A stretch of 64,000 nucleotides of DNA from Ranitomeya variabilis (taxonomy: Eukaryota > Chordata > Amphibia > Anura > Dendrobatidae), in contig NC_135235.1 in assembly GCF_051348905.1 (NCBI RefSeq), forward strand, positions 296,284,631-296,348,630, given 5' to 3'. The notes beneath the pieces are model-generated. The model was not told the DNA's origin and searched no databases. It worked only from the letters and a program-made list of their open reading frames with translations. The number at the start of each line of letters is the position of its first letter. The first letter of the stretch is position 1. Position numbers and translations under genes: made by a program. Of this stretch, positions 1 to 9,381 are shown one piece after another.

Positions 1-388
1 TGTGCAGCAGATAAAACACTATGTTTGTGTGCCATATGCACTGTGCTTGTGTAATGTGTGGGCTATTCTTGAGTGACGTATGCCCTGTGCGTGTGTAATG
101 TGTCCACTGTGCTTATATGACAAGTGGGCTGTGCTTGTGCGACATGCTCTGTGCTTGTGTAACATATGTGCTGCGCTTGTGTGCGCTGTGCATGAGTGAC
201 TTGCACAAAGCTTATGTGACGTGCGCTATGCTTGTGTGATGTATGTGCTGTGCTTTTGTGATGTATGTGCTGTGCTTGTGTGATGTATGTGCTGTGCTTG
301 TGTAACGTGTGTGCTGTGCTTGTGTGATGTATGTGCTGTTCTTGTGTGATGTATGTGTTGTGCTTGTGTGCTGTGCTTTTGTGATGTA
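1..388. repeat. 22-bp minisatellite, left segment
   Basis: Degenerate tandem array with a unit of about 22 bp (GTGCTGTGCTTGTGTGATGT plus two bases). It is the left third of one array that resumes at 2773 and 4787 and has been split by two Tc1-like insertions. Read on the minus strand it gives long open His/Thr/Ser/Gln-rich frames, which come from the repeat and not from a gene. Confidence 0.9.
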
Positions 389-689
389 CAGTACAGACCA
401 AAAGTTTGGACACACCTTCTCATTTAAAGATTTTTCTGTATTTTCATGACTACGAAAATTGTAAATTCACACTGAAGGCATCAAAACTATGAATTAACAC
501 ATGCGGAATTATATACTTAACAAAAAAGTGTGAAACAACTGAAAATATGTCTTATATTCTAGGTTCTTCAAAGTTCAGAAAAAAAAGTTCATCCAGTCTG
601 TTCAGCGCTCCCAGGTAACAGGCACCAGGCAGAGGTATTACAAATCTTCAGTAATTTATTTAAAATAAAAGATCTTAAAAAACAATACA

Positions 690-748
690 TAGAACAACGC
701 GTTTCGGCTATATACTTATTAAAAATAGCCTTCCTCAGGTATGATATT
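690..748 (-). ncRNA. Hammerhead-ribozyme-like core, left arm of P1
   Basis: Reading the minus strand: CTGAGGA (fits the hammerhead CUGANGA box), then a helix of AGGCTAT with ATAGCC, then GAAA, then a palindromic ACGCGT followed by T. This order matches a type I hammerhead with a minimal stem III that would pair between two copies. One extra A lies between the CUGANGA box and stem II, which could weaken the fold. This is the mirror of the copy at 931-995. Confidence 0.35.
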
Positions 749-930
749 ACTTTATAGACTGCTGGAGTTATATAGTTTACATAGGTCCACTTGAATAATT
801 AATTATGTTAATTGATCAAGACCTGGTGGTTCTTCATTAGCTTCTTTGCTGCTTAGTGGTTTTCAGTATATAGCTTTAGCTTATCCGTGTATAAGTATAT
901 TCATTTGAACAGTTAAAATACATAATAAAA

Positions 931-995
931 TATCATACCTGAGGAAGGCTATTTGTAATAAGTATATAGCCGAAACGCGTTGTTCTATGTATTGT
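931..995 (+). ncRNA. Hammerhead-ribozyme-like core, right arm of P1
   Basis: CTGAGGA at 939-945, stem II arms at about 947-952 and 966-971, GAAA at 972-975, palindrome ACGCGT at 975-980, and candidate cleavage base T981. The bases before the core (ATCATAC) can pair with GT..ATG after the cleavage base with a three-base bulge, as natural stem I often shows. Known biology: minimal type I hammerheads occur in amphibian satellites and in Penelope-like elements. The activity is inferred, not shown. Confidence 0.4.
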
Positions 996-1227
996 TTTTT
1001 AAGATCTTTTATTTTAAATAAATTACTGAAGATTTGTAATACCTCTGCCTGGTGCCTGTTACCTGGGAGCGCTGAACAGACTGGATGAACTTTTTTTTCT
1101 GAACTTCACTCCACAGTCTCCTGGCTGAGAGATCCGTTGTATCCGGACTATAGCTGCATATCAGGGAGACAAAGCATCTCATCCAGACCACAAAGGTCGA
1201 TACGCTATGACACAAGCCACATCAAAG

Positions 1228-1316
1228 GTGAGCAATTTAGCCTTTGAAAATTGAGTTGAACTAAATAATCTGCACTTAGATCTGCTCCCTGTTTCTTGTC
1301 TTTTCCCCTCTCCTAG
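1228..1316 (+). other. Intron-like segment in the tail of P1
   Basis: AAAG/GTGAGC at 1228 is a near-consensus 5' splice site. TTTTCCCCTCTCCTAG ending at 1316 is a strong pyrimidine tract with acceptor. The span is 89 nt, a workable intron length. It lies downstream of the hammerhead-like core on the same strand. Penelope-like elements are known to carry and retain introns. Confidence 0.35.
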
Positions 1317-1586
1317 ACCCTGTAGCCTCGGGGTCATATATCTCAGGTTCTTCAAAGTAGCCACCTTTTGCTTTGATGACTGCTTTGCACACTCTTGGAA
1401 TTCTCTTGATGAGCTTCAAGAGGTAGTCACTGGGAATGGTTTTCACTTCACAGGTGTGCCCTGTCAGGTTTAATAAGTGAGATTTCTTGCCTTATAAATG
1501 AGGTTGGGACCATCAGTTGTGTTGTGCAGAAGTCTGGTGGATACACAGCTGATAGTCCTACTGAATAGACTGTTAGAATTTGTATT

Positions 1587-2554
1587 ATGGCAAGAAAAAA
1601 GCAGCTAAGTAAAGAAAAACAAGTGGCCATCATTATTTTAAGAAATGAAGGTCAGTCAGTCCGAAAAATTGGGAAAACTTTAAAAGTGTCCCCAAGTGCA
1701 GTTGCAAAAACCATCAAGCGCTAGAAAGAACTGGCTCACATGAGGACCGCCCCAGCAAAGGAAGACCAAGAGTCACCTCTGCTTCTGAGGATAAGTTCAT
1801 CCGAGTCACCAGCCTCAGAAATCGCAAGTTAACAATAGCTCAGATTAGAGACCAGGTCAATGCCGCACAGAGTTCTAGCAGCAAACACATCTCTACAACA
1901 ACTGTTAAGAGGTGACTTTGTGCAGCAGGCCTTCATGGTAAAATAGCTGCTAGGAAACCACTGCTAAGGACAGGCAACAAGCAGAAGAGACTTGTTTGGG
2001 CTAAAGAACACAAGGAATGGACATTAGACCAGTGGAAATCTGTGCTTTGGTCTGATAAGTCCAAATTTGAGATCTTTGGTTCAAACCACTGTGTCTTTGT
2101 GCGAAGCAGAAAAGGTGAACGGATGGACTCTACATGCCTTGTTCCCACCGTGAAGCATGGAGGAGGAGATGTTATGGTGTGCGGGTGCTTTGCTGGTGAC
2201 ACTGTTGGGGAGTTATTCAAAATTGAAGGCATACTGAACCAGCATGGCTACCACAGCATCTTGCAGTGGCATGCTATTCCATCCGGTTTGCATTTAGTTG
2301 GACCATCATTTATTTTTCAACAGGACAATGACCCCAAACACACCTCCAGGCTGTGTAAGGGCTATATGACCAAGAAGGAGAATGATGGGGTGCTACGCCA
2401 GATGACCTGGCCTCCAGAGTCACCAGACCTGAACCCAATCAAGATGGTTTGGGGTGAGCTGGACCGCAGAGTGAAGGCAAAAGGGCCAACAAGTGCTAAG
2501 AATCTCTGGGAACTCCTTCTTGCTGGAAGACCATTCCCGATGACTAACTCTTGA
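1587..2554 (+). pseudogene. Tc1-like transposase relic (element no. 1)
   Basis: A DDE transposase that would cut and paste the element at TA. The start ATG at 1587 opens with MARKKQLSKEKQVAI, the usual helix-turn-helix entry of Tc1-like proteins, but a TAG at 1722-1724 stops it after 45 codons. The catalytic part is open again from 2042 to 2554. It shows LWSDKSKFEIF with the first Asp and FQQDNDPKHTS with the second. Where NPIE should give the third acidic residue the sequence reads NPIK, so the catalytic Glu is replaced. Spacing between the second Asp and that position is 38 residues, as in DD38E-type families rather than DD34E. The copy is dead by at least a nonsense codon and a catalytic substitution. 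Confidence 0.88.
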
Positions 2555-2772
2555 AGCCAAGAGTGTGCAAAGCAAAAGGTGGCTACTTTGAAGAACCTAG
2601 AATATAAGACATAATTTCAGTTGTTTCACACTTTTTTGTTAAGTATATAATTCCACATGTGTTAATTCATAGTTTTGATGCCTTCAGTGTGAATTTACAA
2701 TTTTCATAGTCATGAAAATACAGAAAAATCTTTAAATGAGAAGGCATGTCCAAACTTTTGGTCTGTACTGTA

Positions 2773-3189
2773 TGTGCTGTGCTTGTGTGTGATGTATGTG
2801 CTGTGCTTGTGTAACGTGTGTGCTGTGCTTGTGTGATGTATGTGCTGTGCTTGTGTGATGTATGTGCTTTGCTTGTGTAACGTGTGTGCTGTGCTTTTGT
2901 GATGTATGTGGTGTGCTTGTGCGATGTATGTGCTGTGCTTGTGTAACGTGTGCTGTGCTTGTGTGATGTATGCGCTGTGCTTGTGTGATGTATGCACTGT
3001 GCTTGTGTGACGTGTGTGCTGTGCTTGTGTGATGTATACACTGTGCTTGTGTGACGTGTGTGTTGTGCTTGTGTGACGTGTGTGCCGTGATTGTGTGATG
3101 TATGCCCTGTGCTTGTGTGAGGTGTGCGCTGTGCTTGTGTGATTATGCACTGTGCTTGTGTCATGTATGCACTGTGCTTGTGTGATATA
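2773..3189. repeat. 22-bp minisatellite, middle segment
   Basis: The same 22-bp unit as at 1-388, with units ending GATGTAT or AACGTGTGT, lying between the two Tc1-like insertions. Confidence 0.9.
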
Positions 3190-3191
3190 TA

Positions 3192-4784
3192 CAGTGCCTA
3201 CAAGTAGTATTCAACCCCCTGCAGATTTAGCAGGTTTAATAAGATGCAAATAAGTTAGAGCCTTCAAACTTCAGACAAGAGCAGGATTTATTAACAGATG
3301 CATAAATCTTACAAACCAAAAAGTTTTGTTGCTCAGTTAAATTTTTATAAATTTTAAACATAAAAGTGTGGGTCAATTATTATTCAACTCCTAGGTTTAA
3401 TATTTTGTGGAATAACCTTTGTTTGCAATTACAGCTAATAATCTTCTTTTCTAAGACCTGATCAGGCCGGCACAGGTCTCTGGAGTTATCTTGGCCCACT
3501 CCTCCATGCAGGTCTTCTCCAAGTTATCTAGGTTCTTTGGGTGTCTCATGTGGACTTTAATCTTGAGCTCCTTCCACAAGTTTTCAATTGGGTTAAGGTC
3601 AGGAGACTGACTAGGCCACTGCAACACCTTGATTTTTTGCCTCTTGAACCAGGCCTTGGTTTTCTTGGCTGTGTGCTTTGGGTCGTTGTCTTGTTGGAAG
3701 ATGAAATGACGACCCATCTTAAGATCCTTGATGGAGGAGCGGAGGTTCTTGGCCAAAATCTCCAGGTAGGCCGTGCTATCCATCTTCCCATGGATGCGGA
3801 CCAAATGGCCAGGCCCCTTGGCTGAGAAACAGCCCCACAGCATGATGCTGCCACAATCATGCTTGACTGTAGGGATGGTATTCTTGGGGTCGTATGCAGT
3901 GCCATCCAGTCTCCAAAAGTCACGTGTGTGGTTGGCACCAAAGATCTCGATCTTGGTCTCATCAGACCAGAGAACCTTGAACCAGTCAGTCTCAGAGTCC
4001 TCCAAGTGATCATGAGCAAACTGTAGACGAGCCTTGACATGACGCTTTGAAAGTAAAGGTACCTTACGGGCTCGTCTGGAACGGAGACCATTGCGGTGGA
4101 GTACGTTACTTATGGTATTGACTGAAACCAATGTCCCCACTGCCATGAGATCTTCCCGGAGCTCCTTCCTTGTTGTCCTTGGGTTAGCCTTGACTCTTCG
4201 GACAAGCCTGGCCTCGGCACGGGAGGAAACTTTCAAAGGCTGTCCAGGCCGTGGAAGGCTAACAGTAGTTCCATAAGCCTTCCACTTCCGGATGATGCTC
4301 CCAACAGTGGAGACAGGTAGGCCCAACTCCTTGGAAAGGGATTTGTACCCCTTGCCAGCCTTGTGACCCTCCACGATCTTGTCTCTGATGGCCTTGGAAT
4401 GCTCCTTTGTCTTTCCCATGTTGACCATGTTTGAGTGCTGTTCACAAGTTTGGGGAGGGTCTTAAATAGTCAGAAAAGGCTGGAAAAAGAGATAATTAAT
4501 CCAAACATGTGAAGCTCATTGTTCTTTGTGCCTGAACTACTTCTTAATACTTTAGGGGAACCAAACAGAATTCTGGGGGGTTGAGGGGTTGAATAATAAA
4601 TGACCCTCTGAAAAGACTTTTCACAATTTAAAAAAAAAATAAACAAAGAAATAACATTCTTTTTTCTGCAGTGCATTTCACACTTCCAGGCTGATCTACA
4701 GTCCAAATGTCACAATGCCAAGTTAATTCCAAATGTGTAAACCTGCTAAATCTGCAGGGGGTTGAATACTACTTGTAGGCACTG
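3192..4784 (-). mobile_element. Tc1/mariner-like transposon no. 2, nearly intact
   Basis: The left end CAGTGCCTACAAGTAGTATT is mirrored at the right end. TA lies at 3190-3191 and 4785-4786. The element is 1593 bp, full length for the superfamily. The transposase reads on the minus strand. Confidence 0.95.
3451..4428 (-). CDS. Tc1-like transposase, DD34E, truncated by one late stop
   Basis: DDE transposase of the Tc1 group with a 325-codon open frame. The N-terminal part (about 1-120) holds the paired helix-turn-helix DNA-binding region and basic patches. The catalytic triad is visible as D156 (LWSDETKIEIFG), D247 (FQQDNDPKHT) and E282 (SPDLNPIENLW), with 34 residues between the last two. A TAG at 3451-3453 stops translation. 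In the same frame 17 further codons follow (KRRLLAVIANKGYSTKY) before TAA at 3397-3399, which matches the family's usual C-terminus. The only visible lesion is therefore this nonsense codon. It is not a host gene. The start could be the second Met (MGKTKEHS), which is the common family start. Confidence 0.9.
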   Translation of the reverse strand: MVNMGKTKEHSKAIRDKIVEGHKAGKGYKSLSKELGLPVSTVGSIIRKWKAYGTTVSLPRPGQPLKVSSRAEARLVRRVKANPRTTRKELREDLMAVGTLVSVNTISNVLHRNGLRSRRARKVPLLSKRHVKARLQFAHDHLEDSETDWFKVLWSDETKIEIFGANHTRDFWRLDGTAYDPKNTIPTVKHDCGSIMLWGCFSAKGPGHLVRIHGKMDSTAYLEILAKNLRSSIKDLKMGRHFIFQQDNDPKHTAKKTKAWFKRQKIKVLQWPSQSPDLNPIENLWKELKIKVHMRHPKNLDNLEKTCMEEWAKITPETCAGLIRS

Positions 4785-4786
4785 TA

Positions 4787-5290
4787 TGCTGTGCTTTGTG
4801 ACATATGTGTTGTGCTTGTGTGACATGTGCGCTATGCTTTTGTGATGTATACAATGTGCGCTATGCTTGTGTGATGTGTGTGCTGTGCTTGTGTGATGTA
4901 TGTGCTGTGTGTGTGTGATGTGCACGCTGTGCATGCATGACATGGGTGCTGTGCTTGTGTGATGTAGGCACTGTACTTGTGTGATATATGTGCTGTGCTT
5001 TTGTGATGTATACAAAGTGCGCTATGCTTGTGTGATGTGTGTGCTCTGCTTGTGTGATATATGTGCTGTGCTTTTGTGGCATATGTGTTGTGCTTGTGTG
5101 ATATGTGCTGTGAGCTTTTGTAATGTATGCAATGGGCTTGTGTGACGTGTACTGTGCTTGAGTGGCATATCTGCTGTTCTTGTGTAATGTATGTGCTGTG
5201 CTTGTGTGATGTATGTGCTGTGCATGTGTGATGTGCACGCTGTGCTTGCATGACAAGTGTGCTGTGCTTGTGGAATGTGTACGCTGAGCT
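4787..5290. repeat. 22-bp minisatellite, right segment
   Basis: The array continues with more diverged units (GCTTGTGTGATGTATGTGCT) and fades out near 5290. Confidence 0.88.
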
Positions 5291-5913
5291 CTTCTTATGT
5301 GAATTTCCTTATCAGAGAAAGCGTGGACATCTTCATAAAGAAAGAAGAAATTAAAGATGGGTGACAACTGTGAACAATCGCACTGTGAACAACATCCCAA
5401 ACTGTACCTAAATAACATATTCAAGGGATTTAATTCTAGAAAAATTCCCTTCTACAAGTTATGACATAAATATGTATAATGAATATCGCCACCTTGTGGT
5501 TATTGCCGTTTTTAACATCTGTACGTATATTATCATATTTGTGTTTCTGCTTTATGACTCCTTGTATCCTGGCCTATCACATTGAGTATGACGTTGAAAA
5601 TGCTGCTCACAAATGTTGATAATTTAGATGACAGGCGGCACAGGATTTTCTTTCTAGAACTCTGAGGTTCCTGGGATTTCTTCTGACAGTTCTGCAATTG
5701 TTCCTGGTGGAGCCTTCCAGACAGTGGTGTTACCAGTTAGCACCAGTCATTAGGTTATATAGATAATTTCAGATTTTAGACCGATGATCCTGGCAGACCG
5801 TAGCGGTGGCATCAGACATTGCCTGACACATTGTACAGACAGTGAGGGGGCTGTGCGGATTCAGCGGTGCTCAGAATGTGCTGTAGAGAAGTAGGCAGCG
5901 CATGTAATGAAAA
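5291..5913. other. No gene seen
   Basis: No exon, RNA gene or clear repeat was recognised here. If the CFAP107 model is right, this lies in its first intron. Confidence 0.5.
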
Positions 5914-6172
5914 GCACAGTGACCCAATGGTTAGCAATGTTACCTCGCGGTGCTCGGATCATGGGGTTTACCAAAGATAACATCTCCATGGTATATATAT
6001 GTGCTTCATGTCTTAAGAGATCTTCCCCAAATTCTCCAATATACCCCACATTCCAAAATCATACTGGTTGGGTATTCTGGTTACCATAATCCGTCTGTCT
6101 GGCACAGGAAAATTAGATTGTGAGCTCCACTGGGGACAGGGTCTGCGTGAGTGAGGGTAATCTTTGTACAGC
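5914..6172 (+). repeat. tRNA-derived SINE, old copy
   Basis: It contains a degraded tRNA-like head (GTGACCCAATGGTTAGCAATG), then a body with CCACATTCCAAAATCATACTG and GATTGTGAGCTCCACTGGGG. The same order of blocks is found reversed at 18183-18415, where the head is clearer. Confidence 0.65.
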
Positions 6173-6179
6173 AAGGCAA

Positions 6180-6834
6180 AACTCAGTGAATGGCCGCTTT
6201 ATTGGATGCACCGATCGACCACCCATTGGGTTAATCGCCTTTGGTCTCCAGAATTGCAGCTATTCATTGAAGAATACATTCCAGTAAGTAAGTGTTGAAA
6301 TCATTCTGGACAAATATTGGCCCATGATGGAGGACAGGATAGCATCTCACAGTAGCAGCAAATTACATGGAGGTATTGACATGTCCGGAATGGCCCTTTC
6401 CACCTCGTCCCAGAGACGTTCTCTAGGTGACTCCAAAGACCAGGGTAGAAACGAGAAGTCACGATCATGTTCCTCTAATCCAATCCATGACTATTTCACC
6501 CTTGTGGCAATGGTGCATTGTCCTGCTGATAGCGTTCTTCTGCCATAGGGTAAACTACTGCCATAAAGGTCGGGTACAATGCTTAGATAAGCTCTTGGTA
6601 AGGACCCATGATGTGCCCAAAAAACAATTCCCCACACCATTACTTCACCTACACAAGTTGGCACCTATCAGGAAGGGTTCACCGATTCATGCTGCACGTG
6701 CAAAATTCTGACCCTACCAGGGGCATGAAACACAAGCAATCTGGATACATCTGACCAGACAATGTTTCTTCGATGCTCAATGATGAAGTTTTTGCTCCCT
6801 TTTGCCAACTGTTGCTGCTGAGGGCACCTCCCAT
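6180..6834 (-). pseudogene. Tc1-like relic, related to element no. 3
   Basis: The left end ACTCAGTGAATGGCCGCTTT resembles the terminal repeat of the element at 23630. The minus strand keeps NIVWSDVSRLLVFHAPGRV, matching NVAWSDESRFLLRHSDGRV of element no. 3. Frames are broken and the 5' half of the gene is gone. Confidence 0.75.
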
Positions 6835-6990
6835 GACTGAAAGCCAGGGGCTGCTGGGAGGAAATAAGTTCATTTTCTCCCTGTAGCCGCATCAGTAAAA
6901 TGCCCAGACAGTATCGTAACGCTATTGACCTGCAGATTAACTGTGGATCTGTAGGTAAATAGCTTTTTCCAAGGTGATACGTTCCCTTTT
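6835..6990. repeat. Dispersed repeat, copy 1
   Basis: From GACTGAAAGCCAGGGGCTGC to GTTCCCTTTTAG it matches 28643-28800 block by block. The TTCCCTTTAA-type end suggests a TTAA-targeting MITE family. Confidence 0.65.
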
Positions 6991-7982
6991 AGACTCCTAC
7001 TTCTTGTTGGGCAGGTGGACGCAACAGGAATAGACATACTCAGACACGGACTTTTACATGAAAACCTTCTGAGCTTTTCATCTGAGCCTGATCCAAAAGG
7101 TCCTTGTGAAGGAAGAGGGAGCAGATGAGGCATCGCATATAGTGATTGGTGGATCCTGTATCATCTACTGTGTATAGAGGTTATATTTCCTTGAAATCCT
7201 TTCTGTGATGATAATGAAACTGCTGAAAAGTCTTCTACACAGAACAGCAATTGTGAATCTCTGGTATAAGATGATGTGACCAGTGTAAAAATTGTAAGAT
7301 TTTTGATTTTTTTTATAGATGCAGAAAATTGAAAAGCAATATTAGAAAAATAAAATAAAAATATATTTAGCATAAAAACCTGTAATTTTCTTAAGTGAAT
7401 TTATTATTTTTTTAAAAATAATTATCCAATGGCTCTGATTGCACATATTTGCAGGACCTTTTATTTGAATTCCTTTTTTTAAACCTATAACATTTTTATC
7501 CCTATTTGTATTCATGTTTTTTGTACATACTTTACATTCACCTGAATTTTTGTCTGTAGCTTTTATCAGAAAAAATATTCTCTTTTTTTGTTTATCCGAT
7601 CACGCCTATAAAATCAAACAACGTAAAACAAAAATAAATGAAAAGAACCCTTGTTCTTCATAGGGCTAGATGGATAAAAAAGCCCCTACATTTTTTTTTA
7701 TGTACAGTATGTGATGTCCTATGGGGGAGTCCCATTTGGATGAATACAGCTATTAAAAGACTGGGAAACCCCATCTAGCAAGTTGTGGCAGTGACGGAAT
7801 ACGGAAAGGGACCAAATGAAGAGGGGACAGCGAGTGTTTTTTTTGGCTTCTATGAATGACAGGAGCAGGTGGGTTGTAATCAAATATTACACTAAGTAAG
7901 AAGAAGGCTTTCCCCAATGTATAACCTTGCTATTTGTACCACAATGACGCCCTTTGTCCCAGCCTTCGAACATGGAAAGTAC
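6991..7982. other. AT-rich intron-like stretch
   Basis: No gene was recognised. 7290-7700 is strongly AT-rich with T runs. It lies just 3' of the CFAP107 first coding exon on the minus strand, so it is probably intron. Confidence 0.5.
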
Positions 7983-8093
7983 CTTTTTTCGCTCCTCCGC
8001 CCAGTTTCCAATGAGCACTTTGTTAGAATATCTCTGCTCGATCCTCCATCCCGGCAGAGATCCCTTCTTAGCACAGAGGGGATATGTCGCCAT
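7983..8093 (-). CDS. CFAP107 (C1orf158) first coding exon
   Basis: This encodes 37 residues, MATYPLCAKKGSLPGW then RIEQRYSNKVLIGNW and AEERKK. From memory of the family, human CFAP107 opens with a 16-residue stretch ending in Trp, then QIETKYSTKVLTGNWMEERRK; the Trp falls at residue 16 in both, and both reach the KK/RK at residue 37. The exon ends at a splice donor (AAAAAG/GTACTT). Two upstream in-frame Met codons exist, but the chosen start gives the human length. CFAP107 is a microtubule inner protein of ciliary and flagellar doublets. Later exons were not found in the window and should lie below position 1 or in unrecognised sequence. In human the gene sits beside AADACL3/AADACL4, which supports the call. 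Confidence 0.82.
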
Positions 8094-8163
8094 AGTGAGA
8101 CTGGATCTGTCTGCTCTCTGGAGATCACATCTCGCTGTTCTGTCTGCAGTCGGAATGTTTACC

Positions 8164-8177
8164 GTTGCCATGGGAAC
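8164..8177. promoter_or_regulatory. RFX X-box upstream of CFAP107
   Basis: GTTGCCATGGGAAC is two RFX half-sites separated by AT, fitting RYYNYY-N(1-3)-RRNRAC. It lies 71 bp upstream of the CFAP107 ATG, the usual distance for X-boxes of ciliary genes driven by RFX factors. Confidence 0.78.
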
Positions 8178-8371
8178 CACAATGACAGCTCAGTTCCATT
8201 CATCAGCAGATATCCAATGGATACGCTGTGTCAACCTCCTAAGAAAAGTCACGATTCACCTACAGTTAATACAGGGTCAAGTTCACTTAAACAGCTCCTT
8301 TAGCCCCTTAACCTGAGCTTTTTCTTCTTAAATGACCAGACACCTTTTAGAGATTTCACACACATTGTGGT

Positions 8372-8890
8372 GTAACCCCTTCACCCCCCAAGCCTGTTTT
8401 CACCGGCCCGACCGGGCCAAATTTTACAATTCTGACCACTGTCACTTTATGTGGTAATAGCTCTGGAACGCTTCAACAGATCCCACTGATGTTGAGATTG
8501 TTTTTTCATGACATATTGTACTTCATGATAATGGTAAAATTTATTTGAGATGACTTGCGTGTATTTCTGAAAAAAATGGAAATATGGCAAATTTTGAAAA
8601 TGTCGCAATTTTCAAATTTTCATTTTTATGTCCTTAAAACAGAGAGCTATGTCACACAAAATAGTTAATAAGTAACATTTCCCACATGTCTGCTTTACAT
8701 CAGCACAATTTTTGAAACAAAATTGCTTTTTCTTAGGAAGTTAGAAGGGTTAAATTTGATCAGCCATTTCTCATTTTTCCAACAAAATTTACAAAACCAA
8801 TTTTCTTCAGGGACCATCTCACATTTGAAGTGACTTTGAGGGGCCTATATTACAAAATATACCCAAAAGTGACATCATTCTAAAACTGCA
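8372..8890. repeat. Interspersed repeat of a type common in anurans
   Basis: A long AT-rich block running from ACCCCTTCACCCCCCAAGCC through GACATATTGTACTTCATGAT and CATTTCCCACATGTCTGCTT to AAAACTGCACCCCTAATG. I recognise this text as a recurrent anuran repeat, but there is no second copy in the window to prove it. No coding potential. Confidence 0.5.
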
Positions 8891-8904
8891 CCCCTAATGT
8901 TTTT

Positions 8905-9215
8905 CCTTTGCCCTTATTCACACACTGAGGTCCACTCTGACACATGGTAAGGTTTGTAATGTAAGACAGTGTAGGACCGTCCCGATCAGGGTGAACCTTG
9001 TTGCCGGAGGGATGGCTTTTATGCGATTTTTGATCAAAAACAATGTTACTAAGAACCCTGTGTTATTAAAATGCACTTTTGTTTTTTCCTTATTTAGTTA
9101 CAGCAGGGTTTATGTTCATTTTCCTTCTTGTAGGATTTGTATGTTTTATGGCCAATGTGAACATGCGTTTATGTGCTGCATGTATACCAATTCAAACAAG
9201 CTCAATTTTTGTGTT
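8905..9215 (+). repeat. Dispersed repeat, copy 1
   Basis: Matches 36783-37083 in reverse orientation over its whole length, including GTGTTATTAAAATGCACTTT, GTTACAGCAGGGTTTATG and TGTGCTGCATGTATACCAAT. The family is not identified. Confidence 0.75.
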
Positions 9216-9381
9216 TTACCAGAGTTATGTAACAGAGAGCTGATTTGGACACTTTTTTCAATGTTGCAGAGTCCAGTAATATAATGAAAGTAACGAACAT
9301 GAAAGAAAAGAATAATAATAAGAAGAGACGAGTCTAATAAGTCTCGATGCTGCCAGTGAAATTTTGTAAATACGTATGAGT

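Larger units (their letters stand above)
575..1344 (+). mobile_element. Nested retro-insertion with inverted arms, Penelope-like candidate (element P1)
   Basis: The insertion is flanked by a 14-bp direct repeat AGGTTCTTCAAAGT (561-574 and 1345-1358), a target-site duplication in the Tc1 sequence. Inside are two inverted arms of 174 bp (575-748 and 929-1102), nearly perfect complements, a 180-bp spacer, and a one-sided tail (1103-1344). Long, variable target duplications indicate target-primed reverse transcription, not a cut-and-paste MITE. The arms hold hammerhead-like cores and the tail holds an intron-like segment, both known from Penelope-like elements. No reverse transcriptase is present, so the family name is an inference. 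Confidence 0.6.
389..2770 (+). mobile_element. Tc1/mariner-like transposon no. 1, carrying a nested insertion
   Basis: The left end begins CAGTACAGACCAAAAGTTTG and the right end is its inverted complement. Both ends are flanked by the TA target (387-388 and 2771-2772) inside the minisatellite. Without the nested insertion at 575-1344 the element is about 1.6 kb, the usual Tc1 length. It carries a decayed transposase on the plus strand. Terminal inverted repeats extend well over 100 bp and are still well matched, so the copy is moderately young despite its broken gene. Confidence 0.93.

Noticed and set aside
2667-5424. His/Thr/Ser/Gln-rich open frames on the minus strand
   Set aside because: Translations of the 22-bp minisatellite, with no start context, splice sites or domain.
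8094-8180. Upstream in-frame Met codons for CFAP107
   Set aside because: They would add about 29 unmatched residues and run through the X-box. The chosen Met gives the length recalled for the human protein.
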